41,048 nt of DNA, taken from positions 1 to 41,048 of the forward strand of contig NZ_AGUF01000009.1 of NCBI RefSeq assembly GCF_000236785.1, given 5' to 3'. Positions 7,216-16,704 of this stretch are shown in pieces. How positions within the stretch are numbered: position 1 is the first letter of the stretch; each line of letters starts with the position of its first letter. The position numbers were made by a program, and so were the translations under genes. Source of the stretch: Achromobacter arsenitoxydans SY8 (GTDB taxonomy: Bacteria; Pseudomonadota; Gammaproteobacteria; Burkholderiales; Burkholderiaceae_B). Below the pieces are notes generated by a model, which did not search any database, was not told the origin of the DNA, and saw nothing but the letters and a program-made list of their open reading frames with translations.

Positions 7216-9282
7216 ATGACCCAGAACCCCCTGCTCGCCCCCGTTTCCGACCTGGTCGATTACGCGGCCGTCAAGCCCGGACACATCGTGCCCGCCGTCG
7301 AGGAACTGCTGGGCATCGCCCGTCAGGCCGTGGACCACGCCGCCGACCCCGCGCTCGCTCCCTCCTGGGAAGCCGTGGTCGAGCCCCTGGATACCGCGTC
7401 CGAGCGCCTGTGGCGCGCCTGGTCGGTTGCCGGCCACCTGAACGCCGTGGTCAACACGCCGGAGCTGCGCGAGGCCTATAACGCCGCCCTGCCCCTGGTG
7501 ACCGAATTCTCGACCTGGGTGGGCTTGCACGAAGGCCTGTACAAGCAATACCAGCGCCTGGCCGCGGCCCCCGATTTCGCGTCGTGGTCGCCGGTGCGCC
7601 GCCGCATCGTCGACATGGCCCTGCGCGACTTCCGCCTGAGCGGGGTCGAACTGCAGGGCGCGGATCGCGAGCGCTATGCCGCGATCTCGGACCGCGAAGC
7701 CCAGGCGTCCCAGAAGTTCTCGGAAAACGTGCTCGACTCCATCGACGCCTGGTCGCTGTTCGTGGAAGACGAAGGCCGCCTGGCCGGCATTCCGGCCGAC
7801 GTCCGGGCCGCCGCCCGCGCCGCCGCCGAAGAAGACGGCAAGCCGGGCTGGAAGCTCACGCTCAAGATGCCCTGCTATCTGCCCGTGATGCAGTACGCGC
7901 AGGACCGCTCGCTGCGCGAGGCGTTGTACCGCGGCTACGGCACGGTGGCGTCCGAACAGGGCGAGGCCAAGTTCGACAATTCCCCCCTCATCGAAGAGCT
8001 GCTGGCGCTGCGCGCCGAAGAATCGGGCCTGCTGGGCCTGGGCACCTTCGCCGCCCTGCGCCTGCAGACGCGCATGGCCCGCGACGCCCGGGAAGTCACT
8101 GAATTCCTGCGCGACCTGGCTGGCCGGGCCAAGCCCTATGCCCAACGCGACCTGGCTGAACTGACGGCCTACGCCACCGGCGAACTGGGGCTGGACAGCC
8201 TGCAGCCCTGGGACGTGGCCTACGCCTCCGAACGTCTGCGCGAATCGCGCTACGCGTACTCGGAAGACGAGGTCAAGCAGTACTTCACCGAACCGCGCGT
8301 GCTGGCGGGCCTGTTCGACGTCATCCAGACCCTGTTCGACGTGCGCCTGACGGAAACCCCTGTGTCGTCCTGGCACGCCGACGTGCGCGGCGTGCGCGTC
8401 GAAAGCCCCGACGGCAAGCTCATCGGACACCTCTACCTGGACTTGTACGCGCGCGCCGGCAAGCAGAACGGCGCCTGGGTCGACAGCGAGCGCACGCGCC
8501 GCGTCGTGGCCGGCAAGGTGCAGACGCCGATCGCCTACCTGACCTGCAATTTCTCGCGCCCCAACGGCGACCGCCCCGCCGTGCTGACGCACGACGACGT
8601 CATCACCCTGTTCCATGAAACCGGCCATGCGCTGCATGCGCTGCTGTCCGAGGTCGACGAGCCCGGCGCGGCCGCGTTCGCCAGCGTCGAGTGGGACGCC
8701 ATCGAACTGCCCTCGCAGTTCATGGAGAACTTCTGCTGGGAATGGGCCGTGGTGCAGAAGCTGTCCGCCCACGTGGACTCCGGCGAGCCGCTGCCGCGCG
8801 CGCTGTACGACCGCATGGTCGCCGCCCGCAACTACCAGAGCGGCATGCAGACCGTGCGCCAGATCGAATTCGCGCTGTTCGACATGCTGATGCACGACCG
8901 CGCCAAGGGCGCGTCGATTTCCGAGGTGCTGGCCCTGCTGCAGGAAGTGCGCAAGGAAGTCGCGGTGCTGTTCCCGCCGGCGTGGCATCGGCTGCCGCAT
9001 GCCTTCTCGCACCTGTTCGCGGGCGGCTACGGCGCGGGCTACTACAGCTACAAGTGGGCGGAAGTGCTGTCCGCGGATGCTTACGAGGCCTTCGAAGAGG
9101 CCGCCGCGAAGCAGGCGGGCAACGCGCTCGGCACGCTGGATCCGGAAACCGGCGCGCGCTTCCGCCGCGAGGTGCTGGCCGTTGGCGGCTCGCGCCCGGC
9201 GGCCGAGTCCTTCGCCGCGTTCCGCGGCCGCGCGCCGCGCATCGACGCGCTGCTGCGCCACAGCGGCATGACGGCTGGCTGA
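7216..9282 (+). CDS. prlC: M3-family zinc metallopeptidase, oligopeptidase A type
   Basis: Cytoplasmic thimet-like oligopeptidase that degrades short peptides, including cleaved signal peptides in E. coli. The length is 688 aa, usual for OpdA/PrlC. The zinc-binding HExxH is HETGH, with His 467 and His 471, followed by the third-ligand region VEWDAIELPSQFMENFCWE. The C-terminal FSHLFAGGYGAGYYSYKWAEVLSAD block is typical of the family. I chose ATG 7216 (MTQNPLLAP) because family proteins begin here; an in-frame ATG at 7159 is possible and neither has a strong ribosome site. It stands alone, separated from folD by palindromic repeats and ending at a strong terminator. The symbol is by family resemblance. 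Confidence 0.93.
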   Translation: MTQNPLLAPVSDLVDYAAVKPGHIVPAVEELLGIARQAVDHAADPALAPSWEAVVEPLDTASERLWRAWSVAGHLNAVVNTPELREAYNAALPLVTEFSTWVGLHEGLYKQYQRLAAAPDFASWSPVRRRIVDMALRDFRLSGVELQGADRERYAAISDREAQASQKFSENVLDSIDAWSLFVEDEGRLAGIPADVRAAARAAAEEDGKPGWKLTLKMPCYLPVMQYAQDRSLREALYRGYGTVASEQGEAKFDNSPLIEELLALRAEESGLLGLGTFAALRLQTRMARDAREVTEFLRDLAGRAKPYAQRDLAELTAYATGELGLDSLQPWDVAYASERLRESRYAYSEDEVKQYFTEPRVLAGLFDVIQTLFDVRLTETPVSSWHADVRGVRVESPDGKLIGHLYLDLYARAGKQNGAWVDSERTRRVVAGKVQTPIAYLTCNFSRPNGDRPAVLTHDDVITLFHETGHALHALLSEVDEPGAAAFASVEWDAIELPSQFMENFCWEWAVVQKLSAHVDSGEPLPRALYDRMVAARNYQSGMQTVRQIEFALFDMLMHDRAKGASISEVLALLQEVRKEVAVLFPPAWHRLPHAFSHLFAGGYGAGYYSYKWAEVLSADAYEAFEEAAAKQAGNALGTLDPETGARFRREVLAVGGSRPAAESFAAFRGRAPRIDALLRHSGMTAG

Positions 9283-9325
9283 CACTGCCCCCAGGCTTGA
9301 TTCAGACGCCTATGCCAAGCGCACG

Positions 9326-9351
9326 GCCCGCCCTTTGGGCGGGCTTTTTTT
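9326..9351 (+). terminator. Rho-independent terminator after the M3 peptidase gene
   Basis: GCCCGCCC (9326-9333) pairs with GGGCGGGC (9337-9344) around a TTT loop and is followed by seven T. It lies 44 bases after the peptidase stop. Confidence 0.95.
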
Positions 9352-9455
9352 CGCCGCCCGCTTGCGCCCGCACAATCCGCCCCCGCCCCGCCCTGCCCGC
9401 GCCTCGCCCAGCGGGTAGAATCCGAAAGGTTTACCCCTTTCCGGCTACTGGACCC

Positions 9456-10070
9456 ATGCGACATCTCGTTTCCGGCCGCGCCTTTCGCGGACTGCTGTTG
9501 GCCTTGTGCGTGTTTCTCGCCGCTTGCGGCGACAGGAACGTCGACTGGACGCTCTACAACGTGAAGGGGCACCTGCCGGACCTGAAATTCTCGCTGCCCG
9601 GCGCGGGCGGCAAGACGGTCAGCAGCGACGATCTCAAGGGCAAGACGGTGCTGCTGTTCTTCGGCTACGCCAGCTGCCCGGACATCTGCCCGACCACCAT
9701 GGCGCAGCTGACGGCGGTGCTGCAGAACCTGGGCGACAAGGCCAAGGATGTGCGCATTCTCTTCGTCAGCGTGGATCCGCACCGCGACACGCCGGACATC
9801 CTGCAGGCCTACGTCAACGCGTTCAACAACAACGCCATCGGCGTGACCGGCGACGAAAGGCAGATCGCCGATCTGGCCCGCCGCTACCGCGTGGCCTACC
9901 AGATCGAGAAACCGCGCCCCGGCGACGATGCCGACATGTACGAAGTGACGCACAGCCGCGGCGTGTACATTTTCGACAAGGACGGCCACGCGCGCCTGCT
10001 GGCGTCGGACACCGACAGCATCGAGGCGCTGACCAAGGACGTGCGCCAGCTCATCGACATCACCTCCTGA
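9456..10070 (+). CDS. SCO1/SenC/PrrC-family copper lipoprotein
   Basis: A membrane-anchored thioredoxin-fold protein of 204 aa. Family members deliver copper to the CuA site of cytochrome c oxidase or act as thiol/redox factors. The N-terminus is a lipoprotein signal with lipobox LAAC, lipidated Cys 24. Copper ligands are the CxxxC in SCPDICPT (Cys 74 and Cys 78) and a distal His 166 in EVTHSRGVYIFD. The FVSVDPHRDTPD segment is also typical. ATG 9456 is taken as start since it gives a complete signal peptide. No oxidase gene is adjacent, so the partner must be elsewhere. A possible -10 box TAGAAT lies at 9416-9421, without a clear -35. Confidence 0.93.
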   Translation: MRHLVSGRAFRGLLLALCVFLAACGDRNVDWTLYNVKGHLPDLKFSLPGAGGKTVSSDDLKGKTVLLFFGYASCPDICPTTMAQLTAVLQNLGDKAKDVRILFVSVDPHRDTPDILQAYVNAFNNNAIGVTGDERQIADLARRYRVAYQIEKPRPGDDADMYEVTHSRGVYIFDKDGHARLLASDTDSIEALTKDVRQLIDITS

Positions 10071-10190
10071 TCCGGCCGGTCCGGCGCTCGCGGGCGCCGG
10101 ATGCGCACACCAGTTGTTACAGCGGCGGCGCGCGGGGCGTGGGTATCATCAGTCCACATCGCCCCTTTTCCCCTAGTAAGGAGTACGCGC

Positions 10191-10442
10191 ATGAGCATCA
10201 TCATCATGATCATCGTCGGGTTCATCGTGGGCCTGATCGCCCGCGCCATCATGCCCGGGGACCAGAACATGGGGATCATCATGACCACCATTCTGGGCAT
10301 CATCGGCGCGGTTGTCGCCGGATTCCTGGGCCAATCGCTAGGCTGGTACCAGCCCGGCGAACCCGCTGGCTGGATCGGATCCGTCGTGGGCGCGATCATC
10401 GTGCTGTTCGTGGTGGGCCTGATCGCAAAGAAGCGCACCTGA
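10191..10442 (+). CDS. GlsB/YeaQ/YmgE-family small membrane protein
   Basis: An 83 aa, very hydrophobic protein with three predicted membrane segments rich in Gly and Ile (about 2-20, 27-48 and 57-78), ending in the basic tail AKKRT. The pattern GFIVGLIARAIMPG followed by GIIGAVVAGFLG is diagnostic of the transglycosylase-associated (GlsB/YeaQ/YmgE) family, often induced by general stress. Its molecular function is unknown and the 'transglycosylase' name is historical. The ATG at 10191 has AAGGAG eight bases upstream. It is a single gene, convergent with the pump operon, whose terminator follows. Confidence 0.93.
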   Translation: MSIIIMIIVGFIVGLIARAIMPGDQNMGIIMTTILGIIGAVVAGFLGQSLGWYQPGEPAGWIGSVVGAIIVLFVVGLIAKKRT

Positions 10443-10463
10443 CGCCGAAGCCAGGCAGGCAGC

Positions 10464-10499
10464 AAAAAAGAACGGGCCGATCGCAAGATCGGCCCGTTC
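10464..10499 (-). terminator. Rho-independent terminator of the RND pump operon
   Basis: A perfect 13-bp stem pairs GAACGGGCCGATC (10470-10482) with GATCGGCCCGTTC (10487-10499) around a 4-base loop. Six A on the plus strand (10464-10469) become a U tract on minus-strand transcripts, so it terminates the outer-membrane-protein gene. No T tract exists in the plus direction, though the hairpin could still slow plus-strand transcription. Confidence 0.93.
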
Positions 10500-10533
10500 T
10501 GCATTACCGGGGGCCGCAAGCAGCCCCGCCCGT

Positions 10534-12006
10534 TCAGCCCGCGGGCGTGGCGGCGGGCGCCGTGGGCGTGCGCTCGGTCCAGCCGCCGCCCAGCACCTTG
10601 TACAGGGTGACCAGGTTGGACAGGCGAGCCAGGCGCGTGTCGACCAGCGCCTGCTGCGACGAATACAGCGAACGCTGCGAATCCAGCACGCTCAGGTAGT
10701 CGTCGATGCCCTGGCGGAAGCGCTGCTCCGACGCGTCGTAAGCGCGCTGGTTGGCGTCCACCAGCAGGCGCTGGGCCTGGATCTGGTCATCCAGGGTGCC
10801 GCGTCCGGCCAGGGCGTCCGCAACTTCGCGGAAGCCCGTCTGGATCGACTTTTCATACTGCGCGACCTGGATGTTCTTCTGCACTTCGGCCAGGTCCAGG
10901 CCGGCGAGCAGCGAGCCGCCCGCGAAGATCGGCACGGTGATCTGGGGCACGAAGCTCCAGGCGCCCGAGCCGCCCTCGAACAGGCCGCCCAGGCTGGCGC
11001 TGGCGGTGCCGGCCGAGCCCGTCAGGCTGATGGTCGGGAAGAACGCCGCGCGCGCCGCGCCGATATTGGCGTTGGCGCCCTTGAGCTGATGCTCGGCCGC
11101 GCGGATGTCCGGACGCCGGACCAGCAGGTCCGACGGCAGCCCGGCGGGCAGCGTCGTGGGCAGCATGCCGTCTTCCAGCTTGACAGCGCCATCGAGCGCG
11201 GCCGTGAGCTCGGGCGTCAGGGGCTTGCCCACCAGCAGCACCAGCGCGTTGCGGTCCTGCGCGGCCAGGCGCGTGTATTGCGACAGGTTGCGCTGAGCGG
11301 TACGCAGCGACACTTCGGCCTGGCTCAGGTCCAGCGCCGTGGACAGGCCCTGGTCGTAGCTCTGCTTGGTGAGGTTGAAGGAGTCTTCCTGGCTCTTGAG
11401 CGTGTCGCGCGTCAGGTTCAGGAGTTCCTGGTCGGCGCGCAGCGTGAGGTAGGCGTTAGCCACCTCGGCGATCAGCGTGAGCTGGGTCGCCGTGCGCGTT
11501 TCGTCCAGCGCCAGATAGGATTCCAGCGCCTTGTCGCTCAAGCTGCGGATGCGGCCGAACAGGTCCAGTTCCCAGGCGGACATGGCGGCGCCCACCTGGT
11601 AGCTGTGGCTGGTGGTGGCCTGGCCGCTCTGCGTCATGTCGCCGGGCGTGCGCTGGGCCGTGCCCTGGCCAGCGACGCCGATGCTGGGCATCAGGTCGGC
11701 GCGCTGGATGCGGTACTGCGCGCGCGCCGCTTCGACGTTCAGGGCCGCGACGCGCAGGTCGCGGTTGTTGGCCAGCGACTGCTCGATCAACTGCTGCAAC
11801 AGCGGGTCGCCGAAGAAATCGCGCCAGCCGATATCCGCCGTGGCCATGCCGCCCGGCGCGGCCGCCTGGGCCGCCTGGTAGGCCGGGCCCGTGGGATAGG
11901 CCGCGTCGACCGGCGCATCCGGCCGCTCGTACGTGGGGGCCAGCGAGCAGCCCGCCAGGGCCGCCGCCAGGGAAACAGACAGCAAGGTTCTCATCTGGAG
12001 CTTCAT
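10534..12006 (-). CDS. axyM: RND pump outer-membrane channel (OprM/AxyM type)
   Basis: The outer-membrane factor of a tripartite drug efflux pump, 490 aa, NodT/OprM family. A lipoprotein signal ends in ALAGC (Cys 20), followed by SLAPTYERPDAPVDAAYP, a start typical of OprM-like lipoproteins. Two OEP repeats follow, with family motifs such as GWRDFFGDPLLQQLIEQSLANNRDLRVA and RRPDIRAAEHQLKGANANIGAARAAFFPTISLTG. The ATG overlaps the stop of the inner-membrane pump gene by one base (TAATG). It is the last gene of the operon, with a strong terminator just after. The symbol follows the Achromobacter AxyABM naming and depends on the genus being right; MexAB-OprM-like is certain. Confidence 0.93.
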   Translation of the reverse strand: MKLQMRTLLSVSLAAALAGCSLAPTYERPDAPVDAAYPTGPAYQAAQAAAPGGMATADIGWRDFFGDPLLQQLIEQSLANNRDLRVAALNVEAARAQYRIQRADLMPSIGVAGQGTAQRTPGDMTQSGQATTSHSYQVGAAMSAWELDLFGRIRSLSDKALESYLALDETRTATQLTLIAEVANAYLTLRADQELLNLTRDTLKSQEDSFNLTKQSYDQGLSTALDLSQAEVSLRTAQRNLSQYTRLAAQDRNALVLLVGKPLTPELTAALDGAVKLEDGMLPTTLPAGLPSDLLVRRPDIRAAEHQLKGANANIGAARAAFFPTISLTGSAGTASASLGGLFEGGSGAWSFVPQITVPIFAGGSLLAGLDLAEVQKNIQVAQYEKSIQTGFREVADALAGRGTLDDQIQAQRLLVDANQRAYDASEQRFRQGIDDYLSVLDSQRSLYSSQQALVDTRLARLSNLVTLYKVLGGGWTERTPTAPAATPAG

Positions 12007-15000
12007 TACGGTTGACCCTCCGCCGGCACGTCGTGCGCGCTCTTGGCGCTGGTGTCGTGCTTGTCGACGTTTTCGCTCATGCGCTTGACCTTGAACACGC
12101 GCAGCATGATCACGAAGAAGGCCGGGACGAAGAAAATGGCCAGGAAGGTGCCGGTCAGCATGCCGCCGATAACGCCGGTGCCGATGGCGTTCTGGCTGCC
12201 CGAACCGGCGCCGGACGAAATCGCCAGCGGGGTCACGCCCAGGATGAACGCCAGGGACGTCATCAGGATGGGACGCAGGCGCTGGCGGGCGGCGTGGATG
12301 GCCGATTCCGTCAGGCTCGCGCCGGCCTCGTAGTGCTCCTTGGCGAATTCCACGATCAGGATGGCGTTTTTGGCCGCCAGCCCGATGGTCGTGAGCAGGC
12401 CCACCTGGAAGTACACGTCGTTGGACAGGCCCCGCAGCAATGTCGCCAGCAGCGCCCCGATGATCCCCAGCGGCACCACCAGCATGACCGCGGACGGAAT
12501 CGTCCAGCTTTCATACAGGGCCGCCAGGCACAGGAACACCACGATCAGCGAGATCGCGTACAGCGCGGGCGCCTGGGCGCCGGACAGGCGTTCTTCGAAG
12601 GACAGACCCGTCCATTCGAAGCCCACGCCCACCGGCAGCTTGGCCGCCAGCCGTTCCATTTCTTCCATGGCCGCGCCCGAGCTGTAGCCCGGCGCCGCCT
12701 GGCCCTGGATGTTGTAGGACGGCACGCCGTTGTAGCGGTTCAGCTTTTGCGGGCCGAAGCTCCAGGTGGCCTTGGAGAAGGCCGAGAACGGCACCATGTC
12801 GCCGGCGTTATTGCGCACGTACCACTTGTTCAGGTCTTCCGGCAGCATGCGCGCCGAGGCCTCGCCCTGCGCGAACACCTTCTTCACGCGGCCGCGGTCG
12901 ATGAAGTCGTTGACGTACGACGAACCCCATGCGGTGGCCAGCGTGCTGTTGATGTCCGACACGGCCACGCCCAGGGCGCGCGCCTTTTCGCGGTCAATGT
13001 CCAGCTGGTACTGCGGCGCGTCTTCGATGCCGTTGGGACGCACGCCCACCAGCACCGGGCTCTTGGCGGCCTCGCCCAGCAGCTGGTTGCGCGCGGCAAG
13101 CAGCTTTTCGTGGCCCACGCCAGCGCGGTCCATCAGCTGGAAGTCAAAGCCGGTGACGTTGCCCAGTTCCATCACGGAAGGCGGCGGCACCACGAACAGC
13201 TGCGCACGGCGCTCGGTCTTGGCGAAGTGCGCGTTGGCGCGCGCCGCCACGGCGCCGGCCTTCAGGCTGGCGTCGCCGCGTTCTTCCCAGTCGCGCAGCT
13301 TGATGAACAGGATGGACGCGTTCTGGCCGCGGCCGCCAAAGTTGAAGCCGTTGACCGCGAACACCGAGGTAACGGCATCCTTTTCTTCGGTCAGCAGGTA
13401 TTTGGTGGCGTCGTCGATGACGGCCTTGGTGGCTTCGGCGGTGGCGCCGGCGGGCGTCTGGATCTGGGCGAACAGAATGCCCTGGTCCTCGGCCGGCAGG
13501 AACGCGGTCGGGATGCGGGTGAACATCCAGCCCATGGCGATGACCAGGGCCAGGTAGACCACCATCAGCCGCTTGGTGCGGGTCAGGCCGCGCGCAACGG
13601 TGTTGGCGTAGCCGTTGCTGCTGCGGTCGAAGGCGCGGTTGAACCAGCCGAAGAAGCCCTTCTTGGAGCCGTGATGGCCCTTGGGGATGGGCTTGAGCAT
13701 CGTCGCGCACAGTGCCGGCGTGAACACGATGGCCACGATCACGGACAGCACCATGGACGACACGATGGTGATCGAGAACTGGCGGTAGATCACGCCGGTG
13801 GAACCGCCGAAGAACGCCATGGGGATGAACACGGCGGCCAGCACCATGGCGATGCCGATCAGCGCGCCGGTGATCTGGCTCATGGACTTGCGGGTGGCCT
13901 GCTTGGGCGAGAGCCCCTCCTCGGCCATGACCCGTTCGACGTTTTCCACCACCACGATGGCGTCGTCGACAAGGAGGCCGATGGCCAGCACCATCCCGAA
14001 CATCGTCAATGTGTTGATGGAATAGCCGAACGCCGCCAGCACGCCGAAGGTGCCCAGCAGCACTACCGGCACGGCAAGCGTGGGAATCAGCGTGGCGCGG
14101 AAGTTCTGCAGGAACAGGTACATCACCAGGAAGACCAGGATGATGGCTTCCACCAGCGTCTTGAACACTTCATGGATCGACAGGCTGACGAACGGCGTCG
14201 TGTCGTACGGATAGACGACGTCCATGCCCGGCGGGAAGTAAGGCTTCAGGTTGTTGATGGTGTCGCGCACCGCCTGCGCCGTGTCCAGCGCGTTGGCGCC
14301 CGGCGCGAGCTTGATCGCCAGACCCGAGGCCGGATTGCCGTTGTAGAAGCTGTCGATGGCGTAGGTCTGCCCGCCGAGCTCGATGCGCGCGACGTCGCGC
14401 AGGCGCACCTGCGAGCCGTCGGTGTTGACCTTGAGCAGAATCTGGCCGAAGTCCTCGGCCTTTTCCAGGCGCGACGGCCCGATGATGGTGGCGTTGAGCT
14501 GCTGGCCGCGCACGGACGGCAGGCCGCCCAGCTGGCCGGACGACACCTGCACGTTCTGTTCCTTGATCGCGGTCGTGACGTCGACCGTCGTCAGCCCGTA
14601 ATTGACGAGCTTGGCCGGATCGAGCCAGATGCGCATCGCGTACTGCGAACCGAACAGCTGGAAGTCGCCGACGCCCTGCGTGCGGCTGATGGGATCCTGG
14701 ACGTACGACGCGACGTAGTCGGCCAGGTCGTCCTTGGTCATCGTGCCGTCGGTGGACACGAAGCCCGCCACGATCAGGAAGTTCTTGGTGGCCTTGGTGA
14801 CGCGGATGCCCTGCTGCTGCACTTCCTGCGGCAGGAGCGGCTGCGCCAGCGCCAGCTTGTTCTGGACCTGCACCTGCGCGGTGTCGGGGTTGGTGCCCTG
14901 CTTGAAGGTCAGCGTGATGGACATGCTGCCGTCAGAGTTGCTTTCCGACGAGATGTACTGCAGGCCGTCGAGGCCGTTCATCTGCTGCTCGATCACCTGC

Positions 15001-15185
15001 ACCACGGTGTCCTGCACGGTCTGCGCGGACGCGCCCGGGTAGGTCACCGCGATGCCGATGGCGGGCGGCGCGATGTTGGGGTACTGGGCGACCGGCAGTT
15101 GCAGGATGGACAGCGCGCCGGCCATCATCAGCACGATCGCGATCACCCAGGCAAAAACCGGCCTATCTATAAAAAACTTTGCCAT
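12006..15185 (-). CDS. axyB: RND multidrug efflux transporter, inner membrane (MexB/AxyB type)
   Basis: The proton-driven inner-membrane pump of the tripartite system, HAE-1 family, 1059 aa. Twelve transmembrane helices and two large periplasmic loops are expected. The start [17 protein letters not shown] is the usual AcrB/MexB N-terminus. The proton-relay aspartates are Asp 407 and Asp 408 in [13 protein letters not shown], the same numbers as in AcrB. The TM10 lysine lies in [16 protein letters not shown]. The ATG at 15185 has AGGGAG upstream; a longer open frame to 15350 overlaps axyA and is rejected. The gene lies 14 bases after axyA and overlaps axyM by one base. Likely substrates are hydrophobic antibiotics, by analogy with MexB. 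Confidence 0.96.
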   Translation of the reverse strand: MAKFFIDRPVFAWVIAIVLMMAGALSILQLPVAQYPNIAPPAIGIAVTYPGASAQTVQDTVVQVIEQQMNGLDGLQYISSESNSDGSMSITLTFKQGTNPDTAQVQVQNKLALAQPLLPQEVQQQGIRVTKATKNFLIVAGFVSTDGTMTKDDLADYVASYVQDPISRTQGVGDFQLFGSQYAMRIWLDPAKLVNYGLTTVDVTTAIKEQNVQVSSGQLGGLPSVRGQQLNATIIGPSRLEKAEDFGQILLKVNTDGSQVRLRDVARIELGGQTYAIDSFYNGNPASGLAIKLAPGANALDTAQAVRDTINNLKPYFPPGMDVVYPYDTTPFVSLSIHEVFKTLVEAIILVFLVMYLFLQNFRATLIPTLAVPVVLLGTFGVLAAFGYSINTLTMFGMVLAIGLLVDDAIVVVENVERVMAEEGLSPKQATRKSMSQITGALIGIAMVLAAVFIPMAFFGGSTGVIYRQFSITIVSSMVLSVIVAIVFTPALCATMLKPIPKGHHGSKKGFFGWFNRAFDRSSNGYANTVARGLTRTKRLMVVYLALVIAMGWMFTRIPTAFLPAEDQGILFAQIQTPAGATAEATKAVIDDATKYLLTEEKDAVTSVFAVNGFNFGGRGQNASILFIKLRDWEERGDASLKAGAVAARANAHFAKTERRAQLFVVPPPSVMELGNVTGFDFQLMDRAGVGHEKLLAARNQLLGEAAKSPVLVGVRPNGIEDAPQYQLDIDREKARALGVAVSDINSTLATAWGSSYVNDFIDRGRVKKVFAQGEASARMLPEDLNKWYVRNNAGDMVPFSAFSKATWSFGPQKLNRYNGVPSYNIQGQAAPGYSSGAAMEEMERLAAKLPVGVGFEWTGLSFEERLSGAQAPALYAISLIVVFLCLAALYESWTIPSAVMLVVPLGIIGALLATLLRGLSNDVYFQVGLLTTIGLAAKNAILIVEFAKEHYEAGASLTESAIHAARQRLRPILMTSLAFILGVTPLAISSGAGSGSQNAIGTGVIGGMLTGTFLAIFFVPAFFVIMLRVFKVKRMSENVDKHDTSAKSAHDVPAEGQP

Positions 15186-15199
15186 GCATGGCTCCCTGA

Positions 15200-16393
15200 T
15201 TACTGCTTGGCCGGCGCGGCGCTTGCCGCCTGCGGCTGCTGCGCCTTGGCGCCGGCTTCGGTGGCGACGACTTCGACGCCCGGCCGCACCATCTGCAGGC
15301 CTTCCACGATCACCTTGTCGCCCGCGGCCAGGCCGTCGGTGACGAGCCACTTGTCGCCGATGGCGCGGTCGGTCTTCAGTTCACGCAATTCGACCTGGTT
15401 CTTGGCGTTGACCACCAGCGCCGTGGGCAGACCGCGCTGGTTGCGGGTCACGCCGCGCTGCGGCACCAGCAGGCCGTCGGCGGCGACGCCGTCGGCCAGG
15501 CGGGCGCGCACGAACATGCCCGGCAAGAGGCGGCGGTCCGGGTTGGGGAACACCGCGCGCAGCGTGATCGAGCCGGTGCCCTGGTCCACCGTCACTTCGG
15601 AGAACTGGAGCTTGCCGGTGTCTTTGTATTGCGAACCGTCTTCCAGGGTCAGCGTGACCAGCGCGGCCTGTTCGCCGTCGGCCTTTTTAAGCTGTCCGCT
15701 GGCCAGCGCATCCTGCAGACGCAGGAGCTGGACGCTGGATTGGGTCACGTCGACGTAGATCGGGTCGATTTGCTGCACCGCAGCCAAAGCGTTGGTCTGG
15801 TTGGCCGTGACCAGCGCGCCTTCGGTCACCGCCGAACGGCCGATGATGCCGTCGATCGGGGACAGCACCTTGGTGTACACCAGGTTGATGCGCGCCGTGT
15901 CCAGCGCGGCCTTGGCCGACAGCACGTCAGCGGCGGCCTGATCGCGCGAGGCGACGGCGTTGTCGTAGGTTTGCTGGCTGACGGCGCGGGTGGCCACCAG
16001 CGGCTTGTAGCGCTCGGCCAGCAGGGCGGCCGTCTTCTGCTGCGCCTGGGCGCGCGCCAGCGCGGCCTTCTGACTGTCGACGCTGGCCTGGTAGAGGGCC
16101 GGGTCGATCTGATAGAGCTGTTGGCCGGCCTTGACTTCGCCGCCTTCGGTGAACAGGCGCTTCTGGACGATGCCGTTAACCTGGGGACGCACCTCGGCCA
16201 CGCGGAACGCGGACGTGCGGCCCGGCAATTCGGTGGTGAGCGAAACGGGCTGCGTCGCCAGGGTGACGACCGTCACTTGCGGCTTGCCCGCCTGGGGCGC
16301 GTCCTGCTTCTTGCCGCAAGCGGCCAGCGTGAGAGCCGATGCCGTCAGCGCGAAGACGGCCGCGCCGCGCCACATAGCGCTTTTCTTATTCAT
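15200..16393 (-). CDS. axyA: RND pump periplasmic adaptor (MexA/AxyA type)
   Basis: The membrane-fusion lipoprotein that links the pump to the outer-membrane channel, 397 aa. A lipoprotein signal ends in LTLAAC (Cys 26). The HlyD/MexA order follows: a lipoyl half ([22 protein letters not shown]), an alpha-hairpin with [16 protein letters not shown]-like sequence, the second lipoyl half ([18 protein letters not shown]), then beta-barrel and membrane-proximal domains. I chose ATG 16393 (MNKKSAMW) because it gives a compact signal peptide; ATG 16402 and TTG 16414 are possible. It is the first gene of the pump operon, divergent from a LysR regulator, and its leader carries an unusual CG-only palindrome. 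Confidence 0.93.
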   Translation of the reverse strand: MNKKSAMWRGAAVFALTASALTLAACGKKQDAPQAGKPQVTVVTLATQPVSLTTELPGRTSAFRVAEVRPQVNGIVQKRLFTEGGEVKAGQQLYQIDPALYQASVDSQKAALARAQAQQKTAALLAERYKPLVATRAVSQQTYDNAVASRDQAAADVLSAKAALDTARINLVYTKVLSPIDGIIGRSAVTEGALVTANQTNALAAVQQIDPIYVDVTQSSVQLLRLQDALASGQLKKADGEQAALVTLTLEDGSQYKDTGKLQFSEVTVDQGTGSITLRAVFPNPDRRLLPGMFVRARLADGVAADGLLVPQRGVTRNQRGLPTALVVNAKNQVELRELKTDRAIGDKWLVTDGLAAGDKVIVEGLQMVRPGVEVVATEAGAKAQQPQAASAAPAKQ

Positions 16394-16427
16394 AGATTGC
16401 ATTCCCGATTCCAAAAAAAGTGCCCCG

Positions 16428-16445
16428 CGCGGCGCGCGCGCCGCG
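16428..16445. promoter_or_regulatory. CG-only palindrome in the axyA leader
   Basis: An 18-base perfect self-complementary run made only of C and G lies 34 bases upstream of the axyA start; each half is CGCGGCGCG or its complement. In RNA it would form an extremely stable short hairpin, or a dimer contact, close to the ribosome site. Confidence 0.55.
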
Positions 16446-16586
16446 TGACTGTTGCCCGCTACGGGCCTGCTTGCCTGGGGCGATCCTGCGAAAAATTCAG
16501 CCCGTCAGACCGTCTTGGCGCGGTCCGCGTGGATCGACTTGGGTGGTTTCGCGTTGAACACGCATGGCTGGACGTTTATCGCATTG

Positions 16587-16597
16587 CTGCATTGCAG
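16587..16597. promoter_or_regulatory. Candidate operator in the axyA/lysR gap
   Basis: CTGCATTGCAG is a perfect 11-base palindrome about 108 bases before the LysR start, within a GCATTGC direct repeat (16581-16587 and 16589-16595). LysR-type proteins commonly bind dyads in divergent gaps, so this is a candidate site for the neighbouring regulator. No convincing -35/-10 pair is seen for axyA. The remaining sequence of the 311-bp gap shows no gene. Confidence 0.35.
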
Positions 16598-16704
16598 AAG
16601 TCGCATTCTGAGTTATCCCGCTTTAGAAACAAAGGGGCTTGAAGAGAAAACATCATTCCAATTATGGGACAATAGCCGCATCGCCACTATGACAAAATCC
16701 CGGC

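Noticed and set aside
12012-15758. 1248-codon open frame on the plus strand opposite axyB
   Set aside because: A shadow of the RND pump gene; the protein is His/Arg/Gln/Gly-rich with no domain.
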